From Desulfobacterales bacterium (GTDB taxonomy: Bacteria; Desulfobacterota; Desulfobacteria; Desulfobacterales; JAFDCJ01): DNA of 18,899 nucleotides. The stretch is from the NCBI GenBank assembly GCA_020345785.1, contig CP070771.1, positions 5,189,839 through 5,208,737 of the forward strand. The letters are read 5' to 3'. The position numbers were made by a program, and so were the translations under genes. Under the pieces are notes generated by a model. That model did no database searches. It was not told the origin of the DNA and saw only the letters and a program-made list of their open reading frames with translations. Below are positions 1 through 6,794 of the stretch, piece by piece (position 1 is the first letter of the stretch; every line of letters begins with the position of its first letter).

Positions 1-869
1 CCACATCCCCTGCAGAATCTGTCGTCTTCATCGACCGGCTCGCCGCAATTACTGCAAAACCTCGCCCCCGATCGCTTTTCAACCCGTGAATCATTGGGCT
101 CGCGGATGTCAGGCGAACGACGACGCGAAGCAATCTGCCAGATCAAGGCCCCACAGACGATTAGTCCGCCTGCAACCATCGCTGCCAATGCCCAGTTGCG
201 GTCGGAGCCCGTGCTTGGCGCAGCGGGTGATGCGGGGGCTTGCACGCCGGTATTCGGGCGCGGCATATTTGCCACCGACAATTGAGCGCCGGCCATCTGG
301 TAATCCACATGCAGCGAAAAAAGCTGCCCGGCAGGGACAGCACGGGCGGGGAAGGTATGGTAGTCGAACCCATCCCAACTCTTTGCGACATTTGCAGCGG
401 CGGGTTCCGTATTCAGGGTGCTGGCTGATATGGGTCGCTGTACCCTTAGTTGGAAATTATTAACCCCTATAGCAGCCAACCAGGTATAGTCAAAGGAGCG
501 TTGGTTTTCTTTGACAGTGTATGGAAGATAGTATTCCACCCTAAAACGTAAATCCGGTGTGCTGAAGGTCAGCGTATTGGGAGAATCGGTGCTCCACAAA
601 ATATCATCTATCATGTTGCCGTCATTACCATCAATGCGGGCAACTGCATTGAGTTGGGCGGCTTCCGGTAAAGGAAGGCTGACAGTGGCCGGCAACGGGG
701 TATCTCCTGGTAGCGTGCCTGTCAGCAAAACGAGGACGGACGGCTTGTCATAGTCAGGCCAAATTTCAATGTCAAGAGAGTCAATGAAGGCTGCGGGGCT
801 TTGCGCAAAGCCTGGGGTCCTTGCTATTAGAATAATGAGAAATATTAATGTAAATAACTTATGTTTCAT
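1..869 (-). CDS. Secreted, membrane-anchored C-terminal zinc-ribbon protein (partial, runs off left edge)
   Basis: A minus-strand reading frame stays open for 289 codons from an ATG at 867-869 to the window edge, so its stop lies outside. Residues 1-22 look like a signal peptide (Lys/His start, LFTLIFLIILIA core, likely cleavage after GFA). Residues 24-200 form a beta-rich, presumably exported domain that I do not recognise. A Pro/Ala-rich linker (203-222) follows, then one membrane segment at about 226-247 (WALAAMVAGGLIVCGALIW), an Arg-rich cytoplasmic stretch (RRR 249-251), and a zinc ribbon with Cys 272, 275, 286 and 289 (CSNC and CRGC). The start lies 10 bases after the stop of the selenoprotein gene, which implies an operon. 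The Shine-Dalgarno is weak (TTGGTTAAA). Predicted layout: periplasmic sensor or binding domain, one membrane pass, cytosolic zinc ribbon. Function is unknown; a role in cytochrome c maturation is inferred from position only. Confidence 0.85.
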   Translation of the reverse strand, partial: MKHKLFTLIFLIILIARTPGFAQSPAAFIDSLDIEIWPDYDKPSVLVLLTGTLPGDTPLPATVSLPLPEAAQLNAVARIDGNDGNMIDDILWSTDSPNTLTFSTPDLRFRVEYYLPYTVKENQRSFDYTWLAAIGVNNFQLRVQRPISASTLNTEPAAANVAKSWDGFDYHTFPARAVPAGQLFSLHVDYQMAGAQLSVANMPRPNTGVQAPASPAAPSTGSDRNWALAAMVAGGLIVCGALIWQIASRRRSPDIREPNDSRVEKRSGARFCSNCGEPVDEDDRFCRGC

Positions 870-879
870 TTTAACCAAA

Positions 880-1362
880 TTACGCGCCGAATTTTCGGTC
901 TATCTCATTTTGAATTTCTGCTGCGATTGCTCCCTGAGCGTGCATTCGAGACGCTAACTGCGCCTCATCCATACAGGTATCTCATGTGGAGGCATGGGTA
1001 TCGACATAACAGCTCAGCAGGTTTTTGTGGCCGAAGTTTTCGCGGCATCGGCAATAACAATAGAGGCGATCGAGCACCTCCGGTATCGCGCGCGCGATCG
1101 CGTAAGCTTTTCGAACCTTGCCGGAAAACCTTTCCGGTGACAGTGTCGGTCTGGCCTCCCGCAGATTGAAATTTGCTTTCTTGACTTCCACAAATTCAGC
1201 GGATTGGGTTGATGGTTTTTCTCCCCGATACAGAAAAAGGGCCCCGGCAAGCAACAGGACGCCGCCCGCTATCATGACGAGCAGGGGGTACTTAGAGCTC
1301 TTTTCTGTCGCCAATGCCGTTTGTTTTTGTTTGGTAACATTTTTTTTCTTTTTCTTTGCCAT
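880..1362 (-). CDS. PCYCGC-type Cys-rich membrane protein, predicted selenoprotein (in-frame UGA = Sec127)
   Basis: The frame from ATG 1362 meets TGA at 982-984 after 126 codons, then continues open for 33 codons to TAA (880-882), giving 160 residues. The N-terminus is Lys-rich with one membrane segment (about 25-45). The C-terminal half carries a Cys cluster resembling the PCYCGC family: YCYCRC (Cys 102, 104, 106), GHKN (111-114), Cys118, His123, then T-U127-D-T-C130-M-D-E-A. As I recall, family members have a CxxC exactly here, so the TGA takes the place of the first cysteine. An 8-bp hairpin lies at the distance expected of a bacterial SECIS. The Shine-Dalgarno AAGGAG sits 7 bases before the ATG. 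The gene follows ccmH by 52 bases and precedes the zinc-ribbon gene by 10. Probable role: periplasm-facing thiol/selenol redox or metal-binding protein. The alternatives are a sequencing error (TGA for TGC) or a truncated 126-residue protein; both explain less. Confidence 0.82.
947..967 (-). promoter_or_regulatory. SECIS-like hairpin downstream of in-frame UGA
   Basis: Read on the minus strand, TGAGGCGC (967-960), loop AGTTA (959-955), GCGTCTCG (954-947) forms an 8-bp stem with six Watson-Crick and two G-U pairs. There are 22 bases between the TGA (982-984) and the loop. As I recall the bacterial SECIS rules, the loop lies about 16-37 nt from the UGA and has a G in its first two positions; both hold. 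The element is coding, as known bacterial SECIS elements are. It should bind SelB carrying Sec-tRNA at the ribosome. Confidence 0.7.
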
Positions 1363-1414
1363 ATCAATTCTCCTTTTTGCGCATTATGTCTAAAAGATAA
1401 TTTTTTAATTAATC

Positions 1415-1909
1415 CTAAAATCCTTTGTCGAATTGCTTTAATTCATTTTCCAGGCGCTCCTGGTATTCGGGAAAATGGTCCTCATCGAGTTGAGCAACTG
1501 GTGACAACTGCTTCCTTGAAGACCAGCGACGAATCATAAAATATATTACGATTGCCGCCAGGGAGACTGCTACAAATGGAAATATCCATAATACCAGGTT
1601 GAACCCTTTTTTATTGGGCTTCGCCAGGATCCGCTCCCCATAGCGGCTTTCAAAGTATTGCAATATTTCTTCTTTGGTTTCGCCCTCGCGCAGCTTTTTT
1701 ATGACCAGATCCCGCATTTGTCTGCTGGTTTCATTGTTGGACTGTCCGATGGTTTGACCTGCACAGAGAGGACACATAATGAGATCGTAGATTTCCCCGG
1801 CCGACTTTTGCAGCGCCTCTTCCTCAGAAATATGGGCTGCAGCCGGTAGGCCGGATAAGGACAAGGTTAAAAGGATCAACCCGATAATGATGTTGATTTT
1901 GTATTTCAT
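1415..1909 (-). CDS. ccmH: Cytochrome c maturation protein CcmH (short type)
   Basis: CcmH is a membrane-anchored periplasmic thiol reductase that keeps the CxxCH cysteines of apocytochrome c ready for haem attachment with CcmF. This 164-residue protein has a signal peptide (1-25, cleavage after AAA) and a Cys pair C46-P-L-C49 in the family position (IMCPLCAGQTIGQSNNE). A three-helix region follows (RQMRDLVIKKL, EEILQYFESRYGERIL), then a C-terminal membrane segment at about 107-126 (LVLWIFPFVAVSLAAIVIYF) and a short cytoplasmic tail. Length and layout match single-domain CcmH; no CcmI-type TPR region is attached. It lies downstream of the other ccm genes, separated from ccdA by a MITE-like element whose edge is 20 bases before its start codon. 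The Shine-Dalgarno (GAGG) is modest. Confidence 0.93.
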   Translation of the reverse strand: MKYKINIIIGLILLTLSLSGLPAAAHISEEEALQKSAGEIYDLIMCPLCAGQTIGQSNNETSRQMRDLVIKKLREGETKEEILQYFESRYGERILAKPNKKGFNLVLWIFPFVAVSLAAIVIYFMIRRWSSRKQLSPVAQLDEDHFPEYQERLENELKQFDKGF

Positions 1910-1929
1910 GGCTTTGCTGCCTCTATTAA

Positions 1930-2125
1930 TAATTAGTATCCATCCGGAAATGGCCCTTTTCCCGATGCGCTGCGTTCTCCGCGGGTTTACTTCCTCGACG
2001 TACGATTAGTACGTCTCGTCATAAACCCTTGTGTCCGCCTCCGGCGGACTCATCGAAATCCGCCTCGGCGGACCAAATTGGAAACTTAGTTGTGCCCCTT
2101 TTTATTTCCAGATGGACACTAATTA
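1930..2125. repeat. MITE-like element with 22-bp terminal inverted repeats
   Basis: The ends 1930-1951 (TAATTAGTATCCATCCGGAAAT) and 2104-2125 are inverted copies with two mismatches in 22. The interior is full of hairpins: arms 1983-2003 and 2009-2028 (GGGTTTA...GACGTAC with GTACGTC...TAAACCC), TCCGCC/GGCGGA at 2034-2048, and a second TCCGCC/GGCGGA at 2059-2072. No protein of note is encoded. Length (~196 bp), terminal repeats and intergenic position fit a non-autonomous miniature transposable element or a palindromic repeat family. It fills most of the 271-base gap between ccdA and ccmH and may decouple ccmH transcription. No target-site duplication is obvious. Confidence 0.75.
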
Positions 2126-2180
2126 GGTGGTTGAAGCTAAACCGGTGGTATCCCGGCAGATTGTCATCTTTAAATCCATA

Positions 2181-2933
2181 TCATGCGAGCAAGCCTCCTT
2201 TGGTTAACCAATAATACATCTGGTAAGAACCGGATACCAGCAGCAGGGCGCCTGCAATTCTCCCCATGTAGGGCAGAACACGGCGCAAATAGGTTGCCAG
2301 GCCGCCTTTGAAGACGGCAAGACTTAAGGCCAGGGATGTCAGCACGGCCCCCATTCCCAATGAATAGCTGAAGAATTGATAAAGGCCGTTAGCGAATCCC
2401 TGGGATTTAATGGCGCTTCCCACCACCACCAGGAAAATGGGTAGCGTGCATCCTAAAGACGCCAACCCGTACCCGATACCAAAAAGAAAGTAGGTCTTAA
2501 ACCCTTGGGAATCGGGAGTGCCTAACTGGTTCGCGAGGCGGGCGGGAAGAGCGGAATGTATCGATTTCCCGGCCAGCAGCAATAGACCGAGGCAAGCCAA
2601 AACTGTCCCGACAAACAAACCGAGCCAAGGCAGATACTGCATGAGAATATATCCCCCAGCCCAAATAACCGCGCCGAAAAAGGAAAAGAGGACCGTGAAT
2701 CCAAGGGTCACCGCCGTCCCGATAAGCAAAGCTTTGCCGCCTCTGAGGATAAAATGGCGGGAAGCAGTTCCGTCTTCCCGGTCACCCAGATAAATTGACA
2801 GATACGCCGGCAGCAGAGAAAAGCCGCACGGATTAACGGTTGACACCATGCCTGCCCCAAAAGAATATCCAAAGGGCAGCAAGACGGCCAAGGCATTCAT
2901 CCAGTTGGCCAATATGATCTGTATCTCCGTCAT
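2181..2933 (-). CDS. ccdA: Cytochrome c biogenesis protein CcdA (membrane thiol-disulfide electron carrier)
   Basis: CcdA moves electrons from cytoplasmic thioredoxin across the inner membrane to periplasmic thioredoxin-like proteins. The 250-residue protein has about six membrane segments and both redox cysteines: C36 in NPCGFSLLPAYLS and C162 in GLASLGCTLPIF. The ATG at 2933 overlaps the stop of the thioredoxin gene by four bases (ATGA), indicating translational coupling. The frame stays open upstream to 3194, but that Arg-rich extension is the thioredoxin gene read in another frame, so I reject it as coding. The pairing with the adjacent TlpA-type protein is functionally coherent: CcdA reduces the thioredoxin, which then reduces CcmH or apocytochrome. 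Confidence 0.95.
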   Translation of the reverse strand: MTEIQIILANWMNALAVLLPFGYSFGAGMVSTVNPCGFSLLPAYLSIYLGDREDGTASRHFILRGGKALLIGTAVTLGFTVLFSFFGAVIWAGGYILMQYLPWLGLFVGTVLACLGLLLLAGKSIHSALPARLANQLGTPDSQGFKTYFLFGIGYGLASLGCTLPIFLVVVGSAIKSQGFANGLYQFFSYSLGMGAVLTSLALSLAVFKGGLATYLRRVLPYMGRIAGALLLVSGSYQMYYWLTKGGLLA

Positions 2934-3475
2934 TGCATGATTTCCTCGATTGAATTGATAAGCACGCCTTTCTCGACGGCGCCGACCCAGCGACGAACGA
3001 CCTCCCCGTCTCTGGAAACGAAGAAAGTTACCGGCAGGCCTGAAACGCCATAGTCGATGGTAATCTCTCCGGTCGGGTCCGGTCCGTTGGGATAGGTGAC
3101 ATCGAACTCCCGGATATAGTTCAGGGCATCTTCCTGCCGGTCCTGGATATTTATTCCTAGAAAAATCAGACCCCGATTTTTGTACGCCCGCCATGTTCTT
3201 TCTAAAAGCGGTGCCTCAACCCTGCAGGGAGGGCACCAGGATGCCCAGAAATTTATGACCACCGGCTTGCCCCGTAAATCGGCCAGGGAAATCGTGGTTC
3301 CCTCAAAAGTCGTCAGGACAAAGCCAGGTGCCGGCCGGTTCACCATGGTAATTCCGCTGAGGCCGGTGATGGGTTCCTTGTTCAGCATACCCCATACTAA
3401 AAGTGCCAAAAAGCCGACGATGACGAGTGCAGCTATTGTTATGACTGATTTTCGAAAAAATATTTTTGTTTCCAT
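2930..3475 (-). CDS. TlpA/ResA/CcmG-type membrane-anchored thioredoxin
   Basis: Periplasmic thiol-disulfide reductase for cytochrome c maturation, anchored by an N-terminal segment (about 12-31, VITIAALVIVGFLALLVWGM). The thioredoxin fold has the active site W80-C-P-P-C84 (FWASWCPPC) and the cis-Pro loop SGLPVTFF (Pro148). I chose ATG 3475 because it gives a normal short tail before the anchor (181 residues). Upstream in-frame starts exist at 3496 (ATG) and at 3550, where a GTG overlaps the ccmD stop as GTGA. None has a strong Shine-Dalgarno, so the N-terminus is uncertain by up to 25 residues. It is coupled to ccdA downstream by an ATGA overlap. It probably fills the CcmG role; TlpA/ResA naming would be equally fair. 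Confidence 0.92.
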   Translation of the reverse strand: METKIFFRKSVITIAALVIVGFLALLVWGMLNKEPITGLSGITMVNRPAPGFVLTTFEGTTISLADLRGKPVVINFWASWCPPCRVEAPLLERTWRAYKNRGLIFLGINIQDRQEDALNYIREFDVTYPNGPDPTGEITIDYGVSGLPVTFFVSRDGEVVRRWVGAVEKGVLINSIEEIMQ

Positions 3476-3546
3476 CCAATAAAATTCTTTCGCCATAAAA
3501 TACACAGAAAAAATTTTTAAGTGAGCCCTAAGTATCAGCGGCGAAC

Positions 3547-3711
3547 TCACGTGTGCCGGTCGTCCTGCTCAATATTTTTCTGCAGCTTTTTTTCGATTTC
3601 ATATACCTGATAGTTAACGGCCTTTTGGCTCCGGAAAAGTCTGTAGATGTATAGAAATATAATTGACCAGGTGATGCTGAATCCAGCAAAAAGATAGATG
3701 CTGTTGTCCAT
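3547..3711 (-). CDS. ccmD: CcmD-like small membrane protein
   Basis: A 54-codon ORF sits exactly where ccmD is expected, directly after ccmC. It has one N-terminal membrane segment (about 5-23, IYLFAGFSITWSIIFLYIY) followed by a basic, Lys/Glu-rich cytoplasmic helix (RLFRSQKAVNYQ, EIEKKLQKNIEQ), the usual CcmD layout. CcmD retains CcmE-haem at the CcmABC complex and helps release holo-CcmE. The start has a good Shine-Dalgarno (GAAAGGAA, 7 bases before ATG) and lies 15 bases after the ccmC stop. CcmD sequences are poorly conserved, so the call rests on size, topology, charge and position. Confidence 0.85.
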   Translation of the reverse strand: MDNSIYLFAGFSITWSIIFLYIYRLFRSQKAVNYQVYEIEKKLQKNIEQDDRHT

Positions 3712-3726
3712 TATAAATTCCTTTCG

Positions 3727-4419
3727 CTATTTATTAAAATTCATGTCGTCCATGAGTTCGTTGATATCCTCGATTCGCATCTTTATCCGCTCTAATTTAA
3801 CCTTGCTTATAAGGATCGAAAAAAACAATAAACAAAAGGCGATGAAGGTGATAATTAAGGAAAGTTTCATCGGCCTGGACATATTAAAGCCTTGACTGGT
3901 GATAATGACCGGGTGGATGGTGCGCCACAATCTGATGGAAAAAAATGTAATCGGGACGTTCATAAAACCGATGATACCGAAGACGGCCGATAGATTCGCC
4001 CGCTGGTTTTCTTTCACCGACCTTCGGAGCATCAGATAAGCAACATAAGTGAACCATAAAATCAAAGTCGTCGTTAGCCTTGGATCCCATGTCCACCAGA
4101 CATTCCAAACAGGTTTTGCCCAGATGGGGCCTGTTATCAAAACAATAGTACAATAGATGACCCCTGTTTCAACCGCGCAATATGCAACGGTATCCCACCT
4201 GGAATCCTTGCGGAATAGGTAGAGGATGCTGGATAGAAAAGTAATAAAAAATGCTAAATATGCCAGAAAAGCGGCGGGGACATGGATATAGAATATTTTT
4301 TGAATGACGCCCATTGTTTTTTCGACGGGCGCATAGATAAAGATAGTATACAGTGCAAGGAGCATCATCACATACGTTAGAACCTGCAAAGGGAGTAAAA
4401 GAGTTTGCATGCGCTTCAA
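3727..4419 (-). CDS. ccmC: Haem handling protein CcmC
   Basis: CcmC presents haem at the periplasmic face of the inner membrane and passes it to CcmE. The 230-residue protein has about six membrane segments and the tryptophan-rich haem motif (WNVWWTWDPRLT, about 105-116). Likely axial haem ligands are H46 (YIHVP) and H169 (RTIHP), on either side of the motif as in the family. It starts two bases after the ccmB stop and is followed by ccmD after 15 bases, so it is part of the ccmABCD unit. I see nothing unusual in it. Confidence 0.96.
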   Translation of the reverse strand: MKRMQTLLLPLQVLTYVMMLLALYTIFIYAPVEKTMGVIQKIFYIHVPAAFLAYLAFFITFLSSILYLFRKDSRWDTVAYCAVETGVIYCTIVLITGPIWAKPVWNVWWTWDPRLTTTLILWFTYVAYLMLRRSVKENQRANLSAVFGIIGFMNVPITFFSIRLWRTIHPVIITSQGFNMSRPMKLSLIITFIAFCLLFFSILISKVKLERIKMRIEDINELMDDMNFNK

Positions 4420-4421
4420 GA

Positions 4422-5099
4422 TTATTCCTCCAGGATATACTCGAAAGTTAGATACGAAAGGAGAAGAAAAACAAGATCAAAAGCCGTCAGTATTTTTAAC
4501 CAGGGAAATGCCATCTGAAGAGATTGGCCGTTTAAGATGATCCAGGTTGCCTTTACTGAAGCGATAATCACGGGAACCGAAATCGGGAAAAAAAGAATTG
4601 AAATAAGGACATCTCTAGCTCTCGCGGTGGCTGAAATAGCAGAAAAAATCGTTCCGACAGCCGTAAAACCCAAGGTTCCCAGGAAAGTAATCAGCCCCAA
4701 CGGAGCGAGAAATGGAAGGATGGTGGTATTATATAAAATCGAAAAAATAAAAATAGTAATAATTTCCATAACCGCTGTAAATAAGAATACACCGACGAGT
4801 TTAGCCAGAAAGATCGTCCAGGCGCTGACCGGGCATAAAATGAGGCCCTGAAGCGTCCCCCTATCCCGCTCCAGGCTAAAAGACCGGCCGAGTCCCATTA
4901 AACCGGAGAAGATAAATGCAACCCAGAGAATGCCTGCAATCATCCCCCGGTCAAGCTTGAGTGAGGAGCCAAAGGCGAAGTTGAAAATGACAAGGACCAA
5001 AAAAGAAAATATACACATGGAAAGGATTATTTCCTTGGTTCGAAACTCGGAAATAAAGTCTTTCCAGATAATGGCTCCTAATTGATGGATAAATTTCAT
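4422..5099 (-). CDS. ccmB: CcmB, membrane subunit of the CcmAB ABC transporter
   Basis: CcmB is the membrane partner of the ATPase CcmA; ATP hydrolysis by CcmAB drives release of haem-loaded CcmE from CcmC. The 225-residue protein has about six hydrophobic segments and the family features LGRSFSLERDRGTLQGLILCP (about 71-91) and LGLITFLGTLGFTAVGTIFSA. Its ATG shares one base with the ccmA stop (TAATG), a sign of tight translational coupling, and it ends two bases before ccmC. Length and sequence are ordinary for the family. Confidence 0.95.
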   Translation of the reverse strand: MKFIHQLGAIIWKDFISEFRTKEIILSMCIFSFLVLVIFNFAFGSSLKLDRGMIAGILWVAFIFSGLMGLGRSFSLERDRGTLQGLILCPVSAWTIFLAKLVGVFLFTAVMEIITIFIFSILYNTTILPFLAPLGLITFLGTLGFTAVGTIFSAISATARARDVLISILFFPISVPVIIASVKATWIILNGQSLQMAFPWLKILTAFDLVFLLLSYLTFEYILEE

Positions 5100-5848
5100 T
5101 ATGCCACCTTTAACTGCGGCGCATTTTCTCCAATTTGTTGTGAATAGATCTGCTTGAATTCATTTTGCGAGATGCGGGCAGTATCCTGCAGATACACCAT
5201 TTTACCTGATTTTAGTATTGCGGCCCGGCTGCACAGCTCCAGTCCCAAATGCAATTGATGGGATGCCATAACCATGGTTTTCCCTTGGTTGCGAAATTGC
5301 AAAATCAATTTTATAAAATCCTCGCTACCCTGCTGGTCCAGGCCGGTAAAAGGCTCGTCCAAAAATATTATCTTCGGATCATGAATAATGGCCCGCCCAA
5401 TCGAGAGACGCTGCTGCATTCCGCGTGAAAAATTTTGAACGGCAACCTTTTTGTTGCCACTCAATCCGACGAGATCCAGAACTTCTGTAATTCGGCGATG
5501 AAGTCGGTCCACCCGGTACATTGCTCCGTAGAATTTAAGATTTTCATAGGCGGTTAGGTGAGGATATAGCAGCGTCTGATGACCAATGAGGCCGATAATT
5601 TGATGCAACGCTTCGCGATCACGTCGGGCCTCATATCCTGCAATCCTCACGCTGCCTGAAGTCGGTCGCAGCAGGGAGCACATAACTTGAACCAAGGTCG
5701 ATTTACCGGCTCCGTTGGGTCCAAAAAGAGCAAGCGACTCTCCTTCCTGCAAAACAAAATCAATGTTTCGCAAGGCGGTTTTATAACCGAATTTTTTATT
5801 CAATTGCCTAACCTCGATATAGCGTTCTGAATTCATATACGGCGACAT
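5099..5848 (-). CDS. ccmA: CcmA, ATP-binding subunit of the CcmAB transporter
   Basis: ABC ATPase of about 249 residues. Walker A is at 43-51 (GPNGAGKST), the ABC signature at about 140-149 (FSRGMQQRLS), Walker B at 160-166 (IIFLDEP) followed by FTGLD, and the switch His at 197 (ASHQLHLG). It powers release of holo-CcmE from the CcmABCD complex. I chose ATG 5848 because GGAG lies about 5 bases upstream. An in-frame ATG at 5887 would overlap ccmE by 20 bases, and one at 5836 would trim four residues. The gene lies between ccmE and ccmB, with one base shared with ccmB. Confidence 0.94.
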   Translation of the reverse strand: MSPYMNSERYIEVRQLNKKFGYKTALRNIDFVLQEGESLALFGPNGAGKSTLVQVMCSLLRPTSGSVRIAGYEARRDREALHQIIGLIGHQTLLYPHLTAYENLKFYGAMYRVDRLHRRITEVLDLVGLSGNKKVAVQNFSRGMQQRLSIGRAIIHDPKIIFLDEPFTGLDQQGSEDFIKLILQFRNQGKTMVMASHQLHLGLELCSRAAILKSGKMVYLQDTARISQNEFKQIYSQQIGENAPQLKVA

Positions 5849-5867
5849 TCCTCTCCGACCGATGCTC

Positions 5868-6254
5868 TTATTCGTATTTTGACGCACATTTCGGCATGAT
5901 TGTAGTGGCCAAAAATTTGCCGTCTCCGCGATAGGTCCCTTCTACGATAACCTCTGCGCCGGGTTTGAAGGAATCCGGAACTACGCCTGAGTAGTTGACG
6001 ATTAGATTGGCCTGTTTGTCTTCCAATTTGAACGACAGCTTCAGCGTCTTCGGATCCCATTGAACGGATTCCGCGGTCACGATGCCCCCGACCTTCTGGG
6101 TTTGCGTCAAATCCTCCGGCGGTTTTGCCAGCACTTCAGAAACCGTTAAATAAAAAACCATGGTATCCCGCAGGCCGGTATAAATTAGGTATCCGATAAC
6201 TAGAAGAATAACTGCAGAAATGACAATCGGTTTGTACTTGATTCTTTTTTTCAT
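5868..6254 (-). CDS. ccmE: CcmE haem chaperone, Cys-type (CxxxY) variant
   Basis: CcmE binds haem covalently in the periplasm and carries it from CcmC to CcmF. The 128-residue protein has an N-terminal anchor (about 8-26), an OB-fold beta barrel with the conserved core VNYSGVVPDSFKPGAEVIVEG (about 86-106), and a tail ending MPKCASKYE. Classical CcmE has HxxxY (HDENY); here the haem-binding residue is C123 with Y127, the CxxxY type reported from archaea and sulfate reducers. The start at 6254 has GGAG close by and overlaps the preceding gene by four bases (ATGA). An upstream in-frame extension (MRFKFTQTRRRK) lies inside that gene and is unlikely to be translated. Confidence 0.95.
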   Translation of the reverse strand: MKKRIKYKPIVISAVILLVIGYLIYTGLRDTMVFYLTVSEVLAKPPEDLTQTQKVGGIVTAESVQWDPKTLKLSFKLEDKQANLIVNYSGVVPDSFKPGAEVIVEGTYRGDGKFLATTIMPKCASKYE

Positions 6255-6730
6255 TTTTCTCCGCCGTGTTTGTGTAAATTTGAACCGCAAGCGGCACAGA
6301 ATCGACTCTCAACCGCTGCCTTCCTGCCGCAGGATGTGCAATAAATGTACCTTCTTTTGGCCGATTCAGGTGTGCGGGTTGCGGTAACTTCTTTCTCATT
6401 TTCTTTTTCAAGATTGGTTTCCGTAACTTTTGAGATAGTTGTTTGCGAAATTTCTAATTGATCCATTTCTTTCATATAGCCGGCGGCCTCCTGTAAATAT
6501 TGCCGTTTAAGCATTTGAAAGTCCTCTTTAGTCAGTTTGCCCATGCTTAAATCAAATTCCAGCTCGTGGATGGCGGCATAAGCGTCATCCTTTTTTTGTC
6601 TTAACTTCTCCAGGATGTCCTCCGGTTTGGGTGTGAAGTCGTTTTGGCGATCGTCTTCCTTGAGCAGCGGATGTAGAATCCAATAGAATGTCCCTATCAA
6701 TAATCCAAAAATGAAAACATATCCCAACAT
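6251..6730 (-). CDS. CcmI-N-terminus-like membrane protein with C-terminal zinc ribbon
   Basis: A 159-residue protein with one N-terminal membrane segment (about 2-19, LGYVFIFGLLIGTFYWIL). A charged helical segment (about 38-92) follows, containing AAIHELEFDLSMGKLTKEDF, which resembles the helix after the first anchor in CcmI/CycH proteins. Then come a Glu/Thr-rich linker and a zinc ribbon with Cys 131, 134, 145 and 148 (CTSC, CAAC). The TPR half of CcmI is absent. ATG 6730 is preceded by GCAGGGG at 6 bases; a GTG 15 bases upstream is possible. The stop overlaps the ccmE start (ATGA), so it is made with ccmE. It may scaffold CcmF/CcmE or regulate maturation from the cytoplasmic side; this is inferred from position. 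Confidence 0.85.
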   Translation of the reverse strand: MLGYVFIFGLLIGTFYWILHPLLKEDDRQNDFTPKPEDILEKLRQKKDDAYAAIHELEFDLSMGKLTKEDFQMLKRQYLQEAAGYMKEMDQLEISQTTISKVTETNLEKENEKEVTATRTPESAKRRYIYCTSCGRKAAVESRFCAACGSNLHKHGGEK

Positions 6731-6794
6731 GGTGTACCCCTGCACTTGGTAATTATCTGGTTTATCTTTCGCTGATCAAGGTCCTTTTTTCTTC

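Noticed and set aside
982..1362. A 126-residue protein ending at the TGA
   Set aside because: It would lose the conserved CxxC region and leave a well-formed 33-codon frame and SECIS-like hairpin unexplained. Kept only as the fallback reading.
861..1393. Plus-strand frames of 91-102 codons opposite the selenoprotein gene
   Set aside because: They are antisense shadows of a gene with a good Shine-Dalgarno and family motifs, and have no ribosome-binding site or recognisable domain of their own.
1930..2125. CRISPR array or rho-independent terminator as an explanation of the repeats
   Set aside because: The repeats are inverted rather than direct and regularly spaced, and no stem is followed by a U-run; terminal inverted repeats fit a MITE better.
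2934..3194. N-terminal 87-codon extension of the ccdA frame
   Set aside because: It is Arg/Gly-rich, overlaps the thioredoxin gene on the same strand in another frame, and lies upstream of a typical ATGA-coupled ccdA start.
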